In this document: piece after piece, positions 1 through 5,489 of the stretch
Position numbering within the stretch: the stretch's first letter is position 1
Layout of the letters: each line of letters starts with the position of its first letter
DNA from: CAYHSY01 sp964359435
GTDB lineage: Bacteria > Patescibacteriota > Minisyncoccia > UBA6257 > JAUSGH01
NCBI GenBank assembly: GCA_964359435.1
Contig: CAYHSY010000033.1
Coordinates: 1 to 10,524, forward strand
Reading direction: 5' to 3'
DNA: 10,524 nt
Notes under the pieces: generated by a model
What the model saw: the letters and a program-made list of their open reading frames with translations, nothing else
Databases searched by the model: none
What the model was told of the DNA's origin: nothing
Position numbers and translations under genes: made by a program

Positions 1-1012
1 AAAATTTATCGTAATGATAAGCCAAATCCGACAAAAAATAAGTCGCTTCGCCATCGGATTTCACAAGCACTCTGTCTTTATCATCCCCCTCCCTTCCTCC
101 CTCTCCTTGAGGGGGAGGATTAAGGTGGGGGGTTTTATTTTGTTTTTCTGTTTTTTCATTTTCTTGTTCTTGCGTCCTCATCCACACCGCTCCGTCCTTT
201 TCATACACCATGCCGCGCTCGCGCAAAAAACCCAATGTTTTTCCCAATTCTCCTTTCTGCCGTAAATTTTTATATTCCGAAAACCAGGCATCATAACCGA
301 TACCGACAATTTTCAGAGATTTTTTAATCTTAGTCAAAAGCTCTTTAGCCGCCAATCTCCCCACCTCTTCCGCGTCTATTCCCCCGGCTTGTCGAGGAAC
401 TGCTTTAATCTTACCCTTAAGTTTTTTTGCCAACTCCGCCACATACGCCCCCTGATAATGCTCCGAAGATTTTTTAGCCAATCCCAACGCGGCTAAAATA
501 CTCTCACCCAACTTTTTAATTTGCACGCCGGCATCGTTTACATAATATTCTCGTGTCACCTCGTGACCCGCGTACTCCAAAACATTGGCCAATACGTCGC
601 CCAAAAAACCGCCGCGGCCGTTGGCCATGGTCAAAGGGCCGGTGGGATTCGCGGATACAAATTCAAGATTAATCTTTTCTCTCTTTTTTCCTCCCTCTCT
701 TTGAGGGGGAGGATTAAGGTGGGGGGTTAAAATCGCCTCAATCTCCGCCGCAAAAGCCTTGGGCGCCAACCAAAAATTTATAAAACCTGGCGGCGCGGCC
801 TCCACTTTCATGAAACGCCCTTCTTTATCTGAAGCACGGATTTCCGCCGCCAATCCTTCCGCCACGGCATATGGCGGCTTGCCCCTTTCCTTGGACAATC
901 GGAAGGCCGCGTTTGAAGCGAAGTCGCCGAATTTTTTATCAGTCGTTCTCTCCAATGCCCAGTCAACCGCCGGCAGGATGCTTTTAAGATATTTTTCCAG
1001 GCCGAAAATCAT
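1..1012 (-). CDS. argS: Arginyl-tRNA synthetase, N-terminal 337 residues (3' end off left edge)
   Basis: Class I aminoacyl-tRNA synthetase that charges tRNA-Arg with arginine in the cytosol. I translated the minus strand by hand from the ATG at 1012. Residues 1-94 match the ArgRS N-terminal additional domain (FGDFASNAAFRLSK at 28-41, PPGFINFWL at 74-82). The catalytic domain begins near 113 with LEFVSANPTGPL and continues NGRGGFLGDVLANVL and REYYVNDAG, all ArgRS hallmarks. The segment KDRVLVKSDG..ATYFLSDLAYHYDKF ends at the window edge, so KMSKS and the anticodon-binding domain are not visible. Two oddities: the usual HVGH (HIGH) motif reads TMAN at 128-131, and two short repeat-encoded peptides are inserted at 96-108 and 294-306. 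No SD precedes this ATG; a -10 box sits six bases upstream of it. An in-frame ATG at 1048 exists but also lacks an SD and adds residues not expected for the family. The frame is otherwise unbroken. Confidence 0.95.
   Translation of the reverse strand, partial: MIFGLEKYLKSILPAVDWALERTTDKKFGDFASNAAFRLSKERGKPPYAVAEGLAAEIRASDKEGRFMKVEAAPPGFINFWLAPKAFAAEIEAILTPHLNPPPQREGGKKREKINLEFVSANPTGPLTMANGRGGFLGDVLANVLEYAGHEVTREYYVNDAGVQIKKLGESILAALGLAKKSSEHYQGAYVAELAKKLKGKIKAVPRQAGGIDAEEVGRLAAKELLTKIKKSLKIVGIGYDAWFSEYKNLRQKGELGKTLGFLRERGMVYEKDGAVWMRTQEQENEKTEKQNKTPHLNPPPQGEGGREGDDKDRVLVKSDGEATYFLSDLAYHYDKF
94..134 (-). repeat. 41-bp repeat A, copy 2, in frame inside argS
   Basis: This second copy lies exactly 594 bp (198 codons) from the first and is read in the same frame. 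It encodes TPHLNPPPQGEGG at argS residues 294-306. It sits in what should be a surface loop, just before the conserved DKDRVLVKSDG strand of the catalytic domain. The adjacent residues (QEQENEKTEKQNK and REGDD) are low complexity and polar, which suits a tolerant insertion site. Flanking DNA differs from copy 1, so this is a dispersed element and not a duplication of argS sequence. Confidence 0.9.
688..728 (-). repeat. 41-bp repeat A, copy 1, in frame inside argS
   Basis: This 41-bp block is repeated at 94-134 with one mismatch in 41. It encodes TPHLNPPPQREGG at argS residues 96-108, in the linker between the N-terminal additional domain and the catalytic domain. Its core has an inverted repeat, TCCTCC against GGAGGA, so it could form a hairpin. 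The pattern resembles palindromic elements that insert within open reading frames, such as the Rickettsia palindromic elements. Homology to any named family is not claimed. Confidence 0.9.
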
Positions 1013-1018
1013 AAATCC

Positions 1019-1047
1019 ATTATAACTCAAATTAGCCAAGCTGACCA
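1019..1047 (-). promoter_or_regulatory. Putative argS promoter giving a leaderless mRNA
   Basis: The minus strand has TATAAT at 1024-1019 and TGGTCA (four of six matches to TTGACA) at 1047-1042, with a 17-bp spacer. The seventh base after the -10 is the A of the ATG at 1012, so the transcript would start at or next to the initiator codon. This fits the absence of any SD. It also argues against the alternative ATG at 1048, which overlaps the -35. The assignment comes from motif matching only. Confidence 0.5.
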
Positions 1048-1070
1048 TGGAAGGCGTCAAATATTCAAAC

Positions 1071-1094
1071 AAAATCCGCCCTAAGGCGGATTTT
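1071..1094. terminator. Bidirectional hairpin between ssrA region and argS
   Basis: A perfect 10-bp inverted repeat (arms 1071-1080 and 1085-1094, loop CTAA) has a GC-rich core, CCGCC/GGCGG. The minus strand continues ATTTTGTTTG and the plus strand has a T-run at 1090-1094. It resembles a Rho-independent terminator usable in either direction and would insulate argS from upstream transcription. Confidence 0.6.
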
Positions 1095-1099
1095 TCGAA

Positions 1100-1115
1100 G
1101 TGGAAATGGTGGGAG
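1100..1115 (-). repeat. Second direct copy of the ssrA 3' end (att-like)
   Basis: The 16-bp sequence CTCCCACCATTTCCAC (minus strand) is identical to 1269-1284, which is the 3' side of the tmRNA T-stem, the acceptor strand, the discriminator A and the next C. The two copies are 169 bp apart in the same orientation. Genomic elements that integrate into ssrA leave such direct repeats of the 3' end, so this may be a remnant attachment site. No integrase is visible in the window. Confidence 0.7.
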
Positions 1116-1229
1116 ATTTCACTACTCGGCCGCATTTATTCGACCTGCGTTTGGGAACCCAGCGGTTCCCAACTTCCGCCACGGGAAAACTCCCGTTTTC
1201 CCGACCCCTTTCCCGGTTCAACTCCCACC
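1107..1229. other. Hairpin-rich 123-bp segment closed by an 8-bp stem
   Basis: Ends GGTGGGAG (1107-1114) and CTCCCACC (1222-1229) are exact complements. Inside are two perfect 9-bp hairpins with 4-base loops, at 1151-1172 (TTGGGAACC arms) and 1182-1203 (CGGGAAAAC arms), plus a weak CGCA/TGCG stem near 1130-1149. The arrangement could fold as a multibranched RNA on either strand. It is too long for a tRNA and the expected T-arm does not pair. It may be a structured RNA, a miniature mobile element, or degenerate DNA derived from ssrA. I see no protein-coding gene in it. Confidence 0.4.
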
Positions 1230-1291
1230 GACAAACAAAGAACGCTCCAAAAGGAGCGTTCTTTGTTTGTGGAAATGGTGGGAGTTGAACC
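1215..1291. repeat. Inverted repeat pairing the ssrA T-arm with downstream DNA
   Basis: GGTTCAACTCCCACC at 1215-1229 is the exact inverse of GGTGGGAGTTGAACC at 1277-1291, which encodes the 3' half of the tmRNA T-arm. Together with the 18-bp arms of the terminator between them this forms an extended near-perfect palindrome (15 + 18 bp, interrupted by 1 versus 6 bases). If transcription ran through it, the downstream copy could compete for the tmRNA 3' end. Confidence 0.8.
1231..1270 (-). terminator. ssrA terminator: 18-bp perfect hairpin
   Basis: Arms 1231-1248 and 1253-1270 are perfectly complementary with a 4-base loop. On the minus strand the GC-rich core GAACGCTCC/GGAGCGTTC is followed by a T-rich stretch (TTTGTTTGT), as in a Rho-independent terminator. 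It starts at the discriminator base of tmRNA, so it sits immediately at the mature 3' end. The symmetry means it could also stop plus-strand transcription. Confidence 0.85.
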
Positions 1292-1595
1292 CACATCCGA
1301 AAACGTCAACTGAGAACGTCTACAAGCTTAGTTCAAAAAAATTTGAGCAAATACTCTTGTGATTTAACTTCCGGCTACCAGAGCGTCTTACCGAAAGCGG
1401 TCTTCATATATAACACCGGTGATGAATCCCTGAAGCGAGAATTCGCCGATGGCCTACGCAGTTCTCGTGTGAGAACTAGGCGTATGCTAACGCCATATTT
1501 CTATTGGCAGTTATAAGGTTTGACGCTTTTAACGAGGATCGTCGCCTCGGCTTGCAATTCCCAATCTCCAATTTCCGTCGAAGCCCGTCATCCCC
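1270..1595 (-). ncRNA. ssrA: Transfer-messenger RNA (tmRNA)
   Basis: This RNA rescues ribosomes stalled on mRNAs without stop codons, acting as alanyl-tRNA and then as a message that adds a degradation tag. The 5' end GGGGATGACGGGCTTCGACGG matches the universal tmRNA start. The 3' end carries the T-arm GTGGG-TTCAACT-CCCAC and acceptor strand CATTTCC, which pairs with 5' GGGGATG (two G-U pairs) and is followed by discriminator A. CCA is not encoded (the next bases are CAA), so it must be added after processing. The tag frame is at 1508-1476, followed at once by the hairpin GTTCTC-acac-GAGAAC. The length is 326 nt without CCA. The 5' end overlaps the 3' end of smpB by 8 nt, and no convincing separate promoter is seen, so both are probably made from one transcript. 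Confidence 0.96.
1476..1508 (-). other. tmRNA tag-peptide reading frame (ANRNMALAYA)
   Basis: After the upstream element TATAACT, the likely resume codon GCC opens a frame reading Ala-Asn-Arg-Asn-Met-Ala-Leu-Ala-Tyr-Ala and ending at TAG. With the alanine charged on tmRNA the added tag would be AANRNMALAYA. The E. coli tag is AANDENYALAA, so the start is similar but the C-terminus is Ala-Tyr-Ala in place of Leu-Ala-Ala. The resume codon is inferred from its distance and the upstream sequence. Confidence 0.8.
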
Positions 1596-2034
1596 TTTTG
1601 AAATTGCGGGCGATTTCTCGCCCCGTCTCCCGTTTCCGGATTGATTCACGCTTGTCTGGCCCGCGCTTGCCACGACCCAAACCCAGTTCAATCTTAAGGA
1701 GATTACCTTTATTATACACCCTAAGTGCCACCATTGTCAAGCCACGTTCTTTGGATTTACCAACCATTTCGGCGATTTCCGACTGTTTCAAAAGCAACCT
1801 CCGTTCCCGATCCGGTTTATAATCCTGCGGCACGTTCCCGGATTGATACGGCGGGATAGACATATTGATAAGCCACATTTCCGTACCCCGAGGCACGGCG
1901 AAAGCGCCGACAACACTTGCCTTGCCGGCCTTAATGGCTTTAACTTCAAATCCTTTGAGTTCTATCCCCGCCTCGTAGGTGTCGAGAATTTCGTAGTCAA
2001 AGCACGCGCGTCTATTTTCCGCCAGATTAGCCAT
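1588..2034 (-). CDS. smpB: SsrA-binding protein SmpB
   Basis: This small RNA-binding protein carries tmRNA into the ribosomal A site during trans-translation. At 148 residues it has the usual length. Family signatures run in order: NRRACFDYEILDTYEAGIEL (8-27), KGFEVKAIKAGKAS (28-41), YKPDRERRLLLKQSEI (72-87), ELGLGRGKRGPDKRESIRKR (117-136) and REIARNFKRG at the end. The basic C-terminal tail that enters the decoding centre is intact. No SD is visible before the ATG, and a weak promoter lies just upstream. The stop codon TGA (1590-1588) and the preceding Gly codon lie inside the mature tmRNA sequence. Cleavage at the tmRNA 5' end would therefore remove the stop codon from smpB mRNA. Confidence 0.97.
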   Translation of the reverse strand: MANLAENRRACFDYEILDTYEAGIELKGFEVKAIKAGKASVVGAFAVPRGTEMWLINMSIPPYQSGNVPQDYKPDRERRLLLKQSEIAEMVGKSKERGLTMVALRVYNKGNLLKIELGLGRGKRGPDKRESIRKRETGREIARNFKRG

Positions 2035-2043
2035 AATATCATT

Positions 2044-2071
2044 AAAATAACATACATTCCCGATACTCCAA
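2044..2071 (-). promoter_or_regulatory. Possible smpB-ssrA promoter
   Basis: TTGGAG (2071-2066), a 16-bp spacer and TATTTT (2049-2044) lie just after the terminator of the upstream small gene and 10 bases before the smpB ATG. The -10 is a weak match. The same TTGGAG-16 spacing precedes the 429-aa gene. A very short leader would explain the missing SD. Confidence 0.35.
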
Positions 2072-2107
2072 AAATGAAAGAGGCCCGGCGCCGAAACGCC
2101 AGGTCTC
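2070..2107 (-). terminator. Terminator of the 47-aa gene
   Basis: On the minus strand GAGACCTGGCG (2107-2097) pairs with CGCCGGGCCTC (2090-2080) with one mismatch and one G-T pair, loop TTTCGG. It is followed by TTTCATTTTT. It lies between the 47-aa gene and smpB and separates the two transcription units. Confidence 0.7.
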
Positions 2108-2130
2108 CGAATGTTCCTCCGGCCAAGCTC

Positions 2131-2274
2131 TTAAGCCAACCGGAGTAGGGCCGCGACCACCGTGAGAGTGGCGCGGAACGTGTCCACCACCGCTTCCGCG
2201 ACATGAACGACCGCGAAAGTGACAATGGCTGTGGCCGCGTACACGACCAACAAGGAACAGAGTCTGTACTGCAT
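2131..2274 (-). CDS. Small membrane protein, 47 aa, unknown function
   Basis: The translation starts MQYRLCSLLVVYAATAIVTF and ends AALLRLA. Residues 5-30 are almost entirely hydrophobic and should span the membrane; the remainder (DTFRATLTVVAALLRLA) could form an amphipathic or second hydrophobic helix. The call rests on context. A perfect SD (GGAAGGAGG, 2289-2281) lies six bases before the ATG, a consensus promoter lies upstream, and a terminator follows. I recognise no family. It is its own transcription unit upstream of smpB and may be abundant given the signal strength. It could be a stress-type small membrane protein or a toxin-like peptide, but no antitoxin RNA or partner is evident. 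Confidence 0.75.
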   Translation of the reverse strand: MQYRLCSLLVVYAATAIVTFAVVHVAEAVVDTFRATLTVVAALLRLA

Positions 2275-2280
2275 TTTAAC

Positions 2281-2289
2281 CCTCCTTCC
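2281..2289 (-). promoter_or_regulatory. Strong Shine-Dalgarno of the 47-aa gene
   Basis: GGAAGGAGG is a near-complete anti-SD complement and stands six bases (GTTAAA) before the ATG at 2274. Most larger genes in the window lack any SD, so this site is the main reason for accepting such a short gene. Confidence 0.85.
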
Positions 2290-2304
2290 TATTGATACTC
2301 TATA

Positions 2305-2333
2305 ATTATAGCAAATTACGGCCGGCCTGTCAA
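2305..2333 (-). promoter_or_regulatory. Perfect consensus sigma70-type promoter
   Basis: TTGACA (2333-2328), a spacer of exactly 17 bp and TATAAT (2310-2305) match both consensus hexamers at all positions. Transcription would start near 2298, leaving a leader of about 24 nt with the strong SD before the 47-aa gene. It is the best promoter in the window. Confidence 0.85.
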
Positions 2334-2373
2334 TGGGTCGGGAAAGATAGATGGGATGGGCCTAAAATGGGCC

Positions 2374-4143
2374 TTATTTAATGAACTTGGCAGGATCCGG
2401 CACCTCGCCAAAACCGGCCTCCAAAAGAGCATCTAGTAAGCCCTGGTTCATCTTGCCCTCCTTCGCCAACTGCATGATACGCTCACGAGCTTTCCGCAAT
2501 GCATCCGCGCAAGGTTCTTTATCTCTATCTGATATCCAACCGTCCTCGTTAAATGATATATTGTGCTTAGCCACAGCACCAATCACTTGATCCAAAGCTT
2601 TGTTTAAATTGGAAAATTTATTGCCGGCCGGCGACGGAATTATCTCCACGGTAGAAGGCCCCTTACCGTCTTTCGGCCCAATCACCACGCCAGTGAGACG
2701 CGCCCCGCTTTGGTTACCTCCTTCCACAAAATCCTTCTTGAAAGCATCGGTAAGTATACCGGAAATCCCATCTAAGCTCCGAGTCGGTGGGGGTTGCAGG
2801 ACCCTAGTCTCCGGGTCGCCAGACCGTTTACCACTCACTCCACTCGGATCATCCCAAATGGTGCTTGTCACAACCGGATGCTTGGCCAATCCTTCGCCGC
2901 GCGGATACTCTTTAGGCCAGTAACTCAAAACCAAACCAAGGAGATCGGCTAATTTCTTGGCCTTTTCTTTAGGAACCGGCACGCCATCAACTTCTTCATT
3001 TTTGGTTACATCTTTAATAGTGGCGGCTATCTCCGGTGGCACCTTGGTCAATATCACGCCGCTACCCGGAATAATCTCTTCCCCGGGTAACTTTTCTCCC
3101 TCCAGAAGCTTCAACCCCTCCGGATCCGCCGCTTCAGTATATTGAGACATTAAATCCACCATAATATAAAAGAAATTCATGGGCGCCATTTTTTCCAAAT
3201 CCAAATCCTTGATATCAATTCCCAAAATATCCTTTAATTTAAACATGGCGTCTTTTTCATCCAACTGACTCAATTTTTTGAAAAATTCCTTTTGCTCCTT
3301 GGTTAAGGGAACAGGCGATCCTCTGCCCGACACTTTTCCATTTTCAAACAGATATTGTATTGCCCTCATCATCCAATCCTCGCACGGATCTTTTTTGGCT
3401 ATCGCCGGCGCTATCCAAATGGCGTTCTTAAGGTCGAAAGATTTTTTAAACACCATGGGGGCCTTAAGTTGCTTGGCGCTGACAACGAATTTCAAATTCA
3501 CCAAACCCGCCGCGCCGGAGCGCGCATATACAGCAAAGGGTATTTTAACCGTCTGCCCGGGAGCAATCCGCCCCAGATCTACTTCGTCATACTTGATCTG
3601 CATCCCCATATTAACCAAATCCGGAAATAATAAAGGCCCAGTATCGCTAATATCATCGGATTTGGGCGCCACCAGACTTAAGTTATGATCGAGAACATCT
3701 ATAAATTTATCCGATTTATTTTTTAAAACAAGATAACTATAAGCAGAGGCCGATCTTTTAACCCCTGTCCATGTCTTCTGCTGAAGCAAACGCAAAGCCG
3801 TAGGCGATTGCCCGGACGGAATTTTAGGCGCTCTGGATGACGGGATATAAAAAGACGGCTGTTCAATTTTGATGCCGGTTTCAGCGGGTCCTATCGGCAA
3901 AATAGTCCCGTCAACGACAGGGGGGGCATAAATACCCGACGCAGGCGGTAAATAGGCGGGTCCGGTTGGAAACACTATAACCGGAGGAGTCACCGCAGTC
4001 GGCGCAGGAATTGATACGGTCGAAACAACCGGCGTCGTGATGGTTGTCGGCGGAGATGCCTCCGGCGCCGTGCTCTGCGCCATGGCCTGGGACGCCATCC
4101 CCAAAGCCAAAACTATCGGCAAAATTTTAGATGAAAATTTCAT
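2374..4143 (-). CDS. Secreted protein of unknown function, 589 aa
   Basis: The ATG at 4143 begins a signal peptide (residues 1-22, MKFSSKILPIVLALGMASQ..AMA, cleavage before QST), so the product is exported. Residues 23-115 are Pro/Thr/Val-rich and probably an extended linker. About 125-250 looks like a beta-sandwich (alternating strands SYLVLKNKSDKFIDVL, GRIAPGQTVKIPFAVYA, GLVNLKFVVSAKQL), reminiscent of Ig-like or CARDB-type domains, by inference only. About 252-345 is helical and charged. Only two cysteines are seen, in the similar contexts KDPCEDW and KEPCADA, possibly a disulfide pair. Five bases separate it from the upstream 429-aa gene and there is no SD, so translation is probably coupled. 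No strong terminator follows. Family not recognised. Confidence 0.85.
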   Translation of the reverse strand: MKFSSKILPIVLALGMASQAMAQSTAPEASPPTTITTPVVSTVSIPAPTAVTPPVIVFPTGPAYLPPASGIYAPPVVDGTILPIGPAETGIKIEQPSFYIPSSRAPKIPSGQSPTALRLLQQKTWTGVKRSASAYSYLVLKNKSDKFIDVLDHNLSLVAPKSDDISDTGPLLFPDLVNMGMQIKYDEVDLGRIAPGQTVKIPFAVYARSGAAGLVNLKFVVSAKQLKAPMVFKKSFDLKNAIWIAPAIAKKDPCEDWMMRAIQYLFENGKVSGRGSPVPLTKEQKEFFKKLSQLDEKDAMFKLKDILGIDIKDLDLEKMAPMNFFYIMVDLMSQYTEAADPEGLKLLEGEKLPGEEIIPGSGVILTKVPPEIAATIKDVTKNEEVDGVPVPKEKAKKLADLLGLVLSYWPKEYPRGEGLAKHPVVTSTIWDDPSGVSGKRSGDPETRVLQPPPTRSLDGISGILTDAFKKDFVEGGNQSGARLTGVVIGPKDGKGPSTVEIIPSPAGNKFSNLNKALDQVIGAVAKHNISFNEDGWISDRDKEPCADALRKARERIMQLAKEGKMNQGLLDALLEAGFGEVPDPAKFIK

Positions 4144-4148
4144 TAAAA

Positions 4149-5438
4149 TTAAAAGAAGCTTTGTATATAATCAACCGTTCTCTGGAATATAGTCGGCGGC
4201 GGAATATAAATTTCACTGGTGCCATCTCCCGCCGGCACTATCTCGGGTTTATTGCCATATAGTATCCCCTCCTTTTCTTCCGCCAGCCGCTCTGAAGCCG
4301 CCGCGTCATGCAGAGGCGGATTAGTCTGTGTCGAAAAATCCGGAAAAGCCCCGGAAACTCCGCCGCCCAACTGTTCCCTGGGCGCGGCCGGTGATGCCGC
4401 GGGCGCAGCCGGCCGAGCAATGACTCCTCTATCCGTTTCCCCTTTTAATGTTAAAGGTAACTGAAAACTTTTCATAGCAGGCCGACCATCTTCCAGATAA
4501 CCGGATACTCGTACCGATGCTTGAGGGTTGGCCGACCAAGCCGCGGCGTTTATTTTCATGGAATAAAATCCTGCTGGTAAAACCGCCGCAAAAAATATAA
4601 TCTTCCCTTCGGTAGACTCTTCCACCACGAACTCCGGCGGCACCAGCAGCGCATTCGCGGCAATGCCGGTAATTTCTATCCTCAGATCGTAAACCAATTG
4701 CGATCCGCTTTTAATAGAAATATCAAAATCCTTCCAAGCGGAATATCTTTTTTCACCTATCGCCCCGTTCGAACCAGGTTCATTAGGATCGACTAGTCCA
4801 TCAGAAACGTTAACGGAACGACCAAGTCGTTCTCCCAAAGGAGTTTCTGCCATCTTTATACCACCAATAGGCAGGCTTTTATCAGATCCTTTGGCCGGAG
4901 ACGCAGCCGGCGGACCAGGGACCTCATCAAACGGCAGAATATAGACCTCATAAAGATCCCTTCCCAACTCGGTATTATATTCGGCATGCATCCTCTGTCT
5001 TGAGAGATACTTTATTGCCAAAGTCGCATAACAATCCCGATACTGTTCCTGCTCATCGTTCCAATCATTATTCCTTATATCGTTCTCTCTTTTAATTAAA
5101 GCGTTTATGAAATCAGGCCAAAGATTGGCTTGCCTATTTAAACTTATAAGATGACGCGTAAGACCGCTCAACAGGTCGCTGATAACCCTATCTGGTACCA
5201 GATCGGTTCCGCCACTTAAAACTGCCATCTGCAGGGAACCAACGGGTTTACCGTCTATTCCATACACCTGATGCTGTATCGAGCAGGGCGGAAAACTTAT
5301 AAAATATAGGTGTCCCGTCGCGTCGTCAAAACTCTCCATCCCGGGCAATTTTGTTTGCGCCCAAGAAAGTTCGGCTCCAACAAAAATAACCGCCGCGACC
5401 ATCGCCGAAATTAACACGCGATATTTAACATTTCCCAT
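4149..5438 (-). CDS. Secreted protein of unknown function, 429 aa
   Basis: The signal peptide covers residues 1-27 (hydrophobic VLISAMVAAVIFVGAELSWA, then QTK). Residues 85-165 are charged and helical (two cysteines in the chain, C52 and C136). About 172-235 is a polar/proline linker. About 236-335 reads as a beta-rich domain (FDISIKSGSQLVYDLRIEI, GKIIFFAAVLPAGFYSMKI, ASVRVSGYLEDG). The C-terminus is Ala/Pro-rich and ends in RTVDYIQSFF. It is the first gene of a two-gene unit with the 589-aa protein, which has a similar signal peptide, linker and beta-domain layout, so the two may act together outside the membrane. The ATG lies one base after the expected transcription start, and there is no SD. 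No family recognised. Confidence 0.85.
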   Translation of the reverse strand: MGNVKYRVLISAMVAAVIFVGAELSWAQTKLPGMESFDDATGHLYFISFPPCSIQHQVYGIDGKPVGSLQMAVLSGGTDLVPDRVISDLLSGLTRHLISLNRQANLWPDFINALIKRENDIRNNDWNDEQEQYRDCYATLAIKYLSRQRMHAEYNTELGRDLYEVYILPFDEVPGPPAASPAKGSDKSLPIGGIKMAETPLGERLGRSVNVSDGLVDPNEPGSNGAIGEKRYSAWKDFDISIKSGSQLVYDLRIEITGIAANALLVPPEFVVEESTEGKIIFFAAVLPAGFYSMKINAAAWSANPQASVRVSGYLEDGRPAMKSFQLPLTLKGETDRGVIARPAAPAASPAAPREQLGGGVSGAFPDFSTQTNPPLHDAAASERLAEEKEGILYGNKPEIVPAGDGTSEIYIPPPTIFQRTVDYIQSFF

Positions 5439-5445
5439 TACTTTT

Positions 5446-5473
5446 ATTATACCAAATTAAAAACCCGCTCCAA
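5446..5473 (-). promoter_or_regulatory. Extended -10 promoter of the 429/589-aa unit, leaderless
   Basis: TGGTATAAT (extended -10, hexamer at 5451-5446) has TTGGAG (5473-5468) 16 bp upstream, overlapping the previous gene's terminator. The seventh base after the hexamer is 5439 and the ATG starts at 5438, so the mRNA should have no leader or a single-base leader. The 16-base core ATTTGGTATAATAAAA recurs before the 385-aa gene. Confidence 0.65.
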
Positions 5474-5488
5474 TAACTGTCGGAGCGG
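5455..5488 (-). terminator. Terminator of the 69-aa gene
   Basis: CCGCTCC (5488-5482) and GGAGCGG (5471-5465) form a perfect 7-bp GC-rich stem with a 10-base loop, followed by GTTTTTAATTT. It begins two bases after the stop codon, a standard Rho-independent arrangement. Confidence 0.85.
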
Positions 5489-5489
5489 A

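Noticed and set aside
1013..1048. Alternative argS start at the ATG at 1048
   Set aside because: No SD, and the added residues (MVSLANLSYNGF) are not family-like. The proposed promoter overlaps this start.
1107..1229. A tRNA gene, suggested by GGTTCAA and the GGTGGGA/TCCCACC ends
   Set aside because: At 123 bp it is too long, the T-stem does not pair and no normal anticodon arm is found on either strand.
1588..1590. TGA recoded as glycine (code 25 as in some CPR lineages)
   Set aside because: SmpB ends naturally at this TGA at the family's normal length and C-terminus; two other genes also end sensibly at TGA.
1596..1640. Separate ssrA promoter inside the end of smpB
   Set aside because: The best -10-like sequence (CAATTT) is weak and no -35 is found at a suitable distance, though activity cannot be excluded.
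1476..1691. Minus-strand 71-codon frame ending in the tag sequence
   Set aside because: It is read-through of smpB tail DNA into ssrA. Only the last 11 codons (the tag) are translated, by the tmRNA mechanism.
1962..2225. Minus-strand frame of 87 codons overlapping smpB and the 47-aa gene
   Set aside because: It overlaps a clear smpB start and the better supported 47-aa frame, crosses a terminator, and has no SD or promoter of its own.
2340..2373. GGCC-containing repeat after the 589-aa gene as a terminator
   Set aside because: Only a 4-bp GGCC stem forms and no T-run follows on the minus strand.
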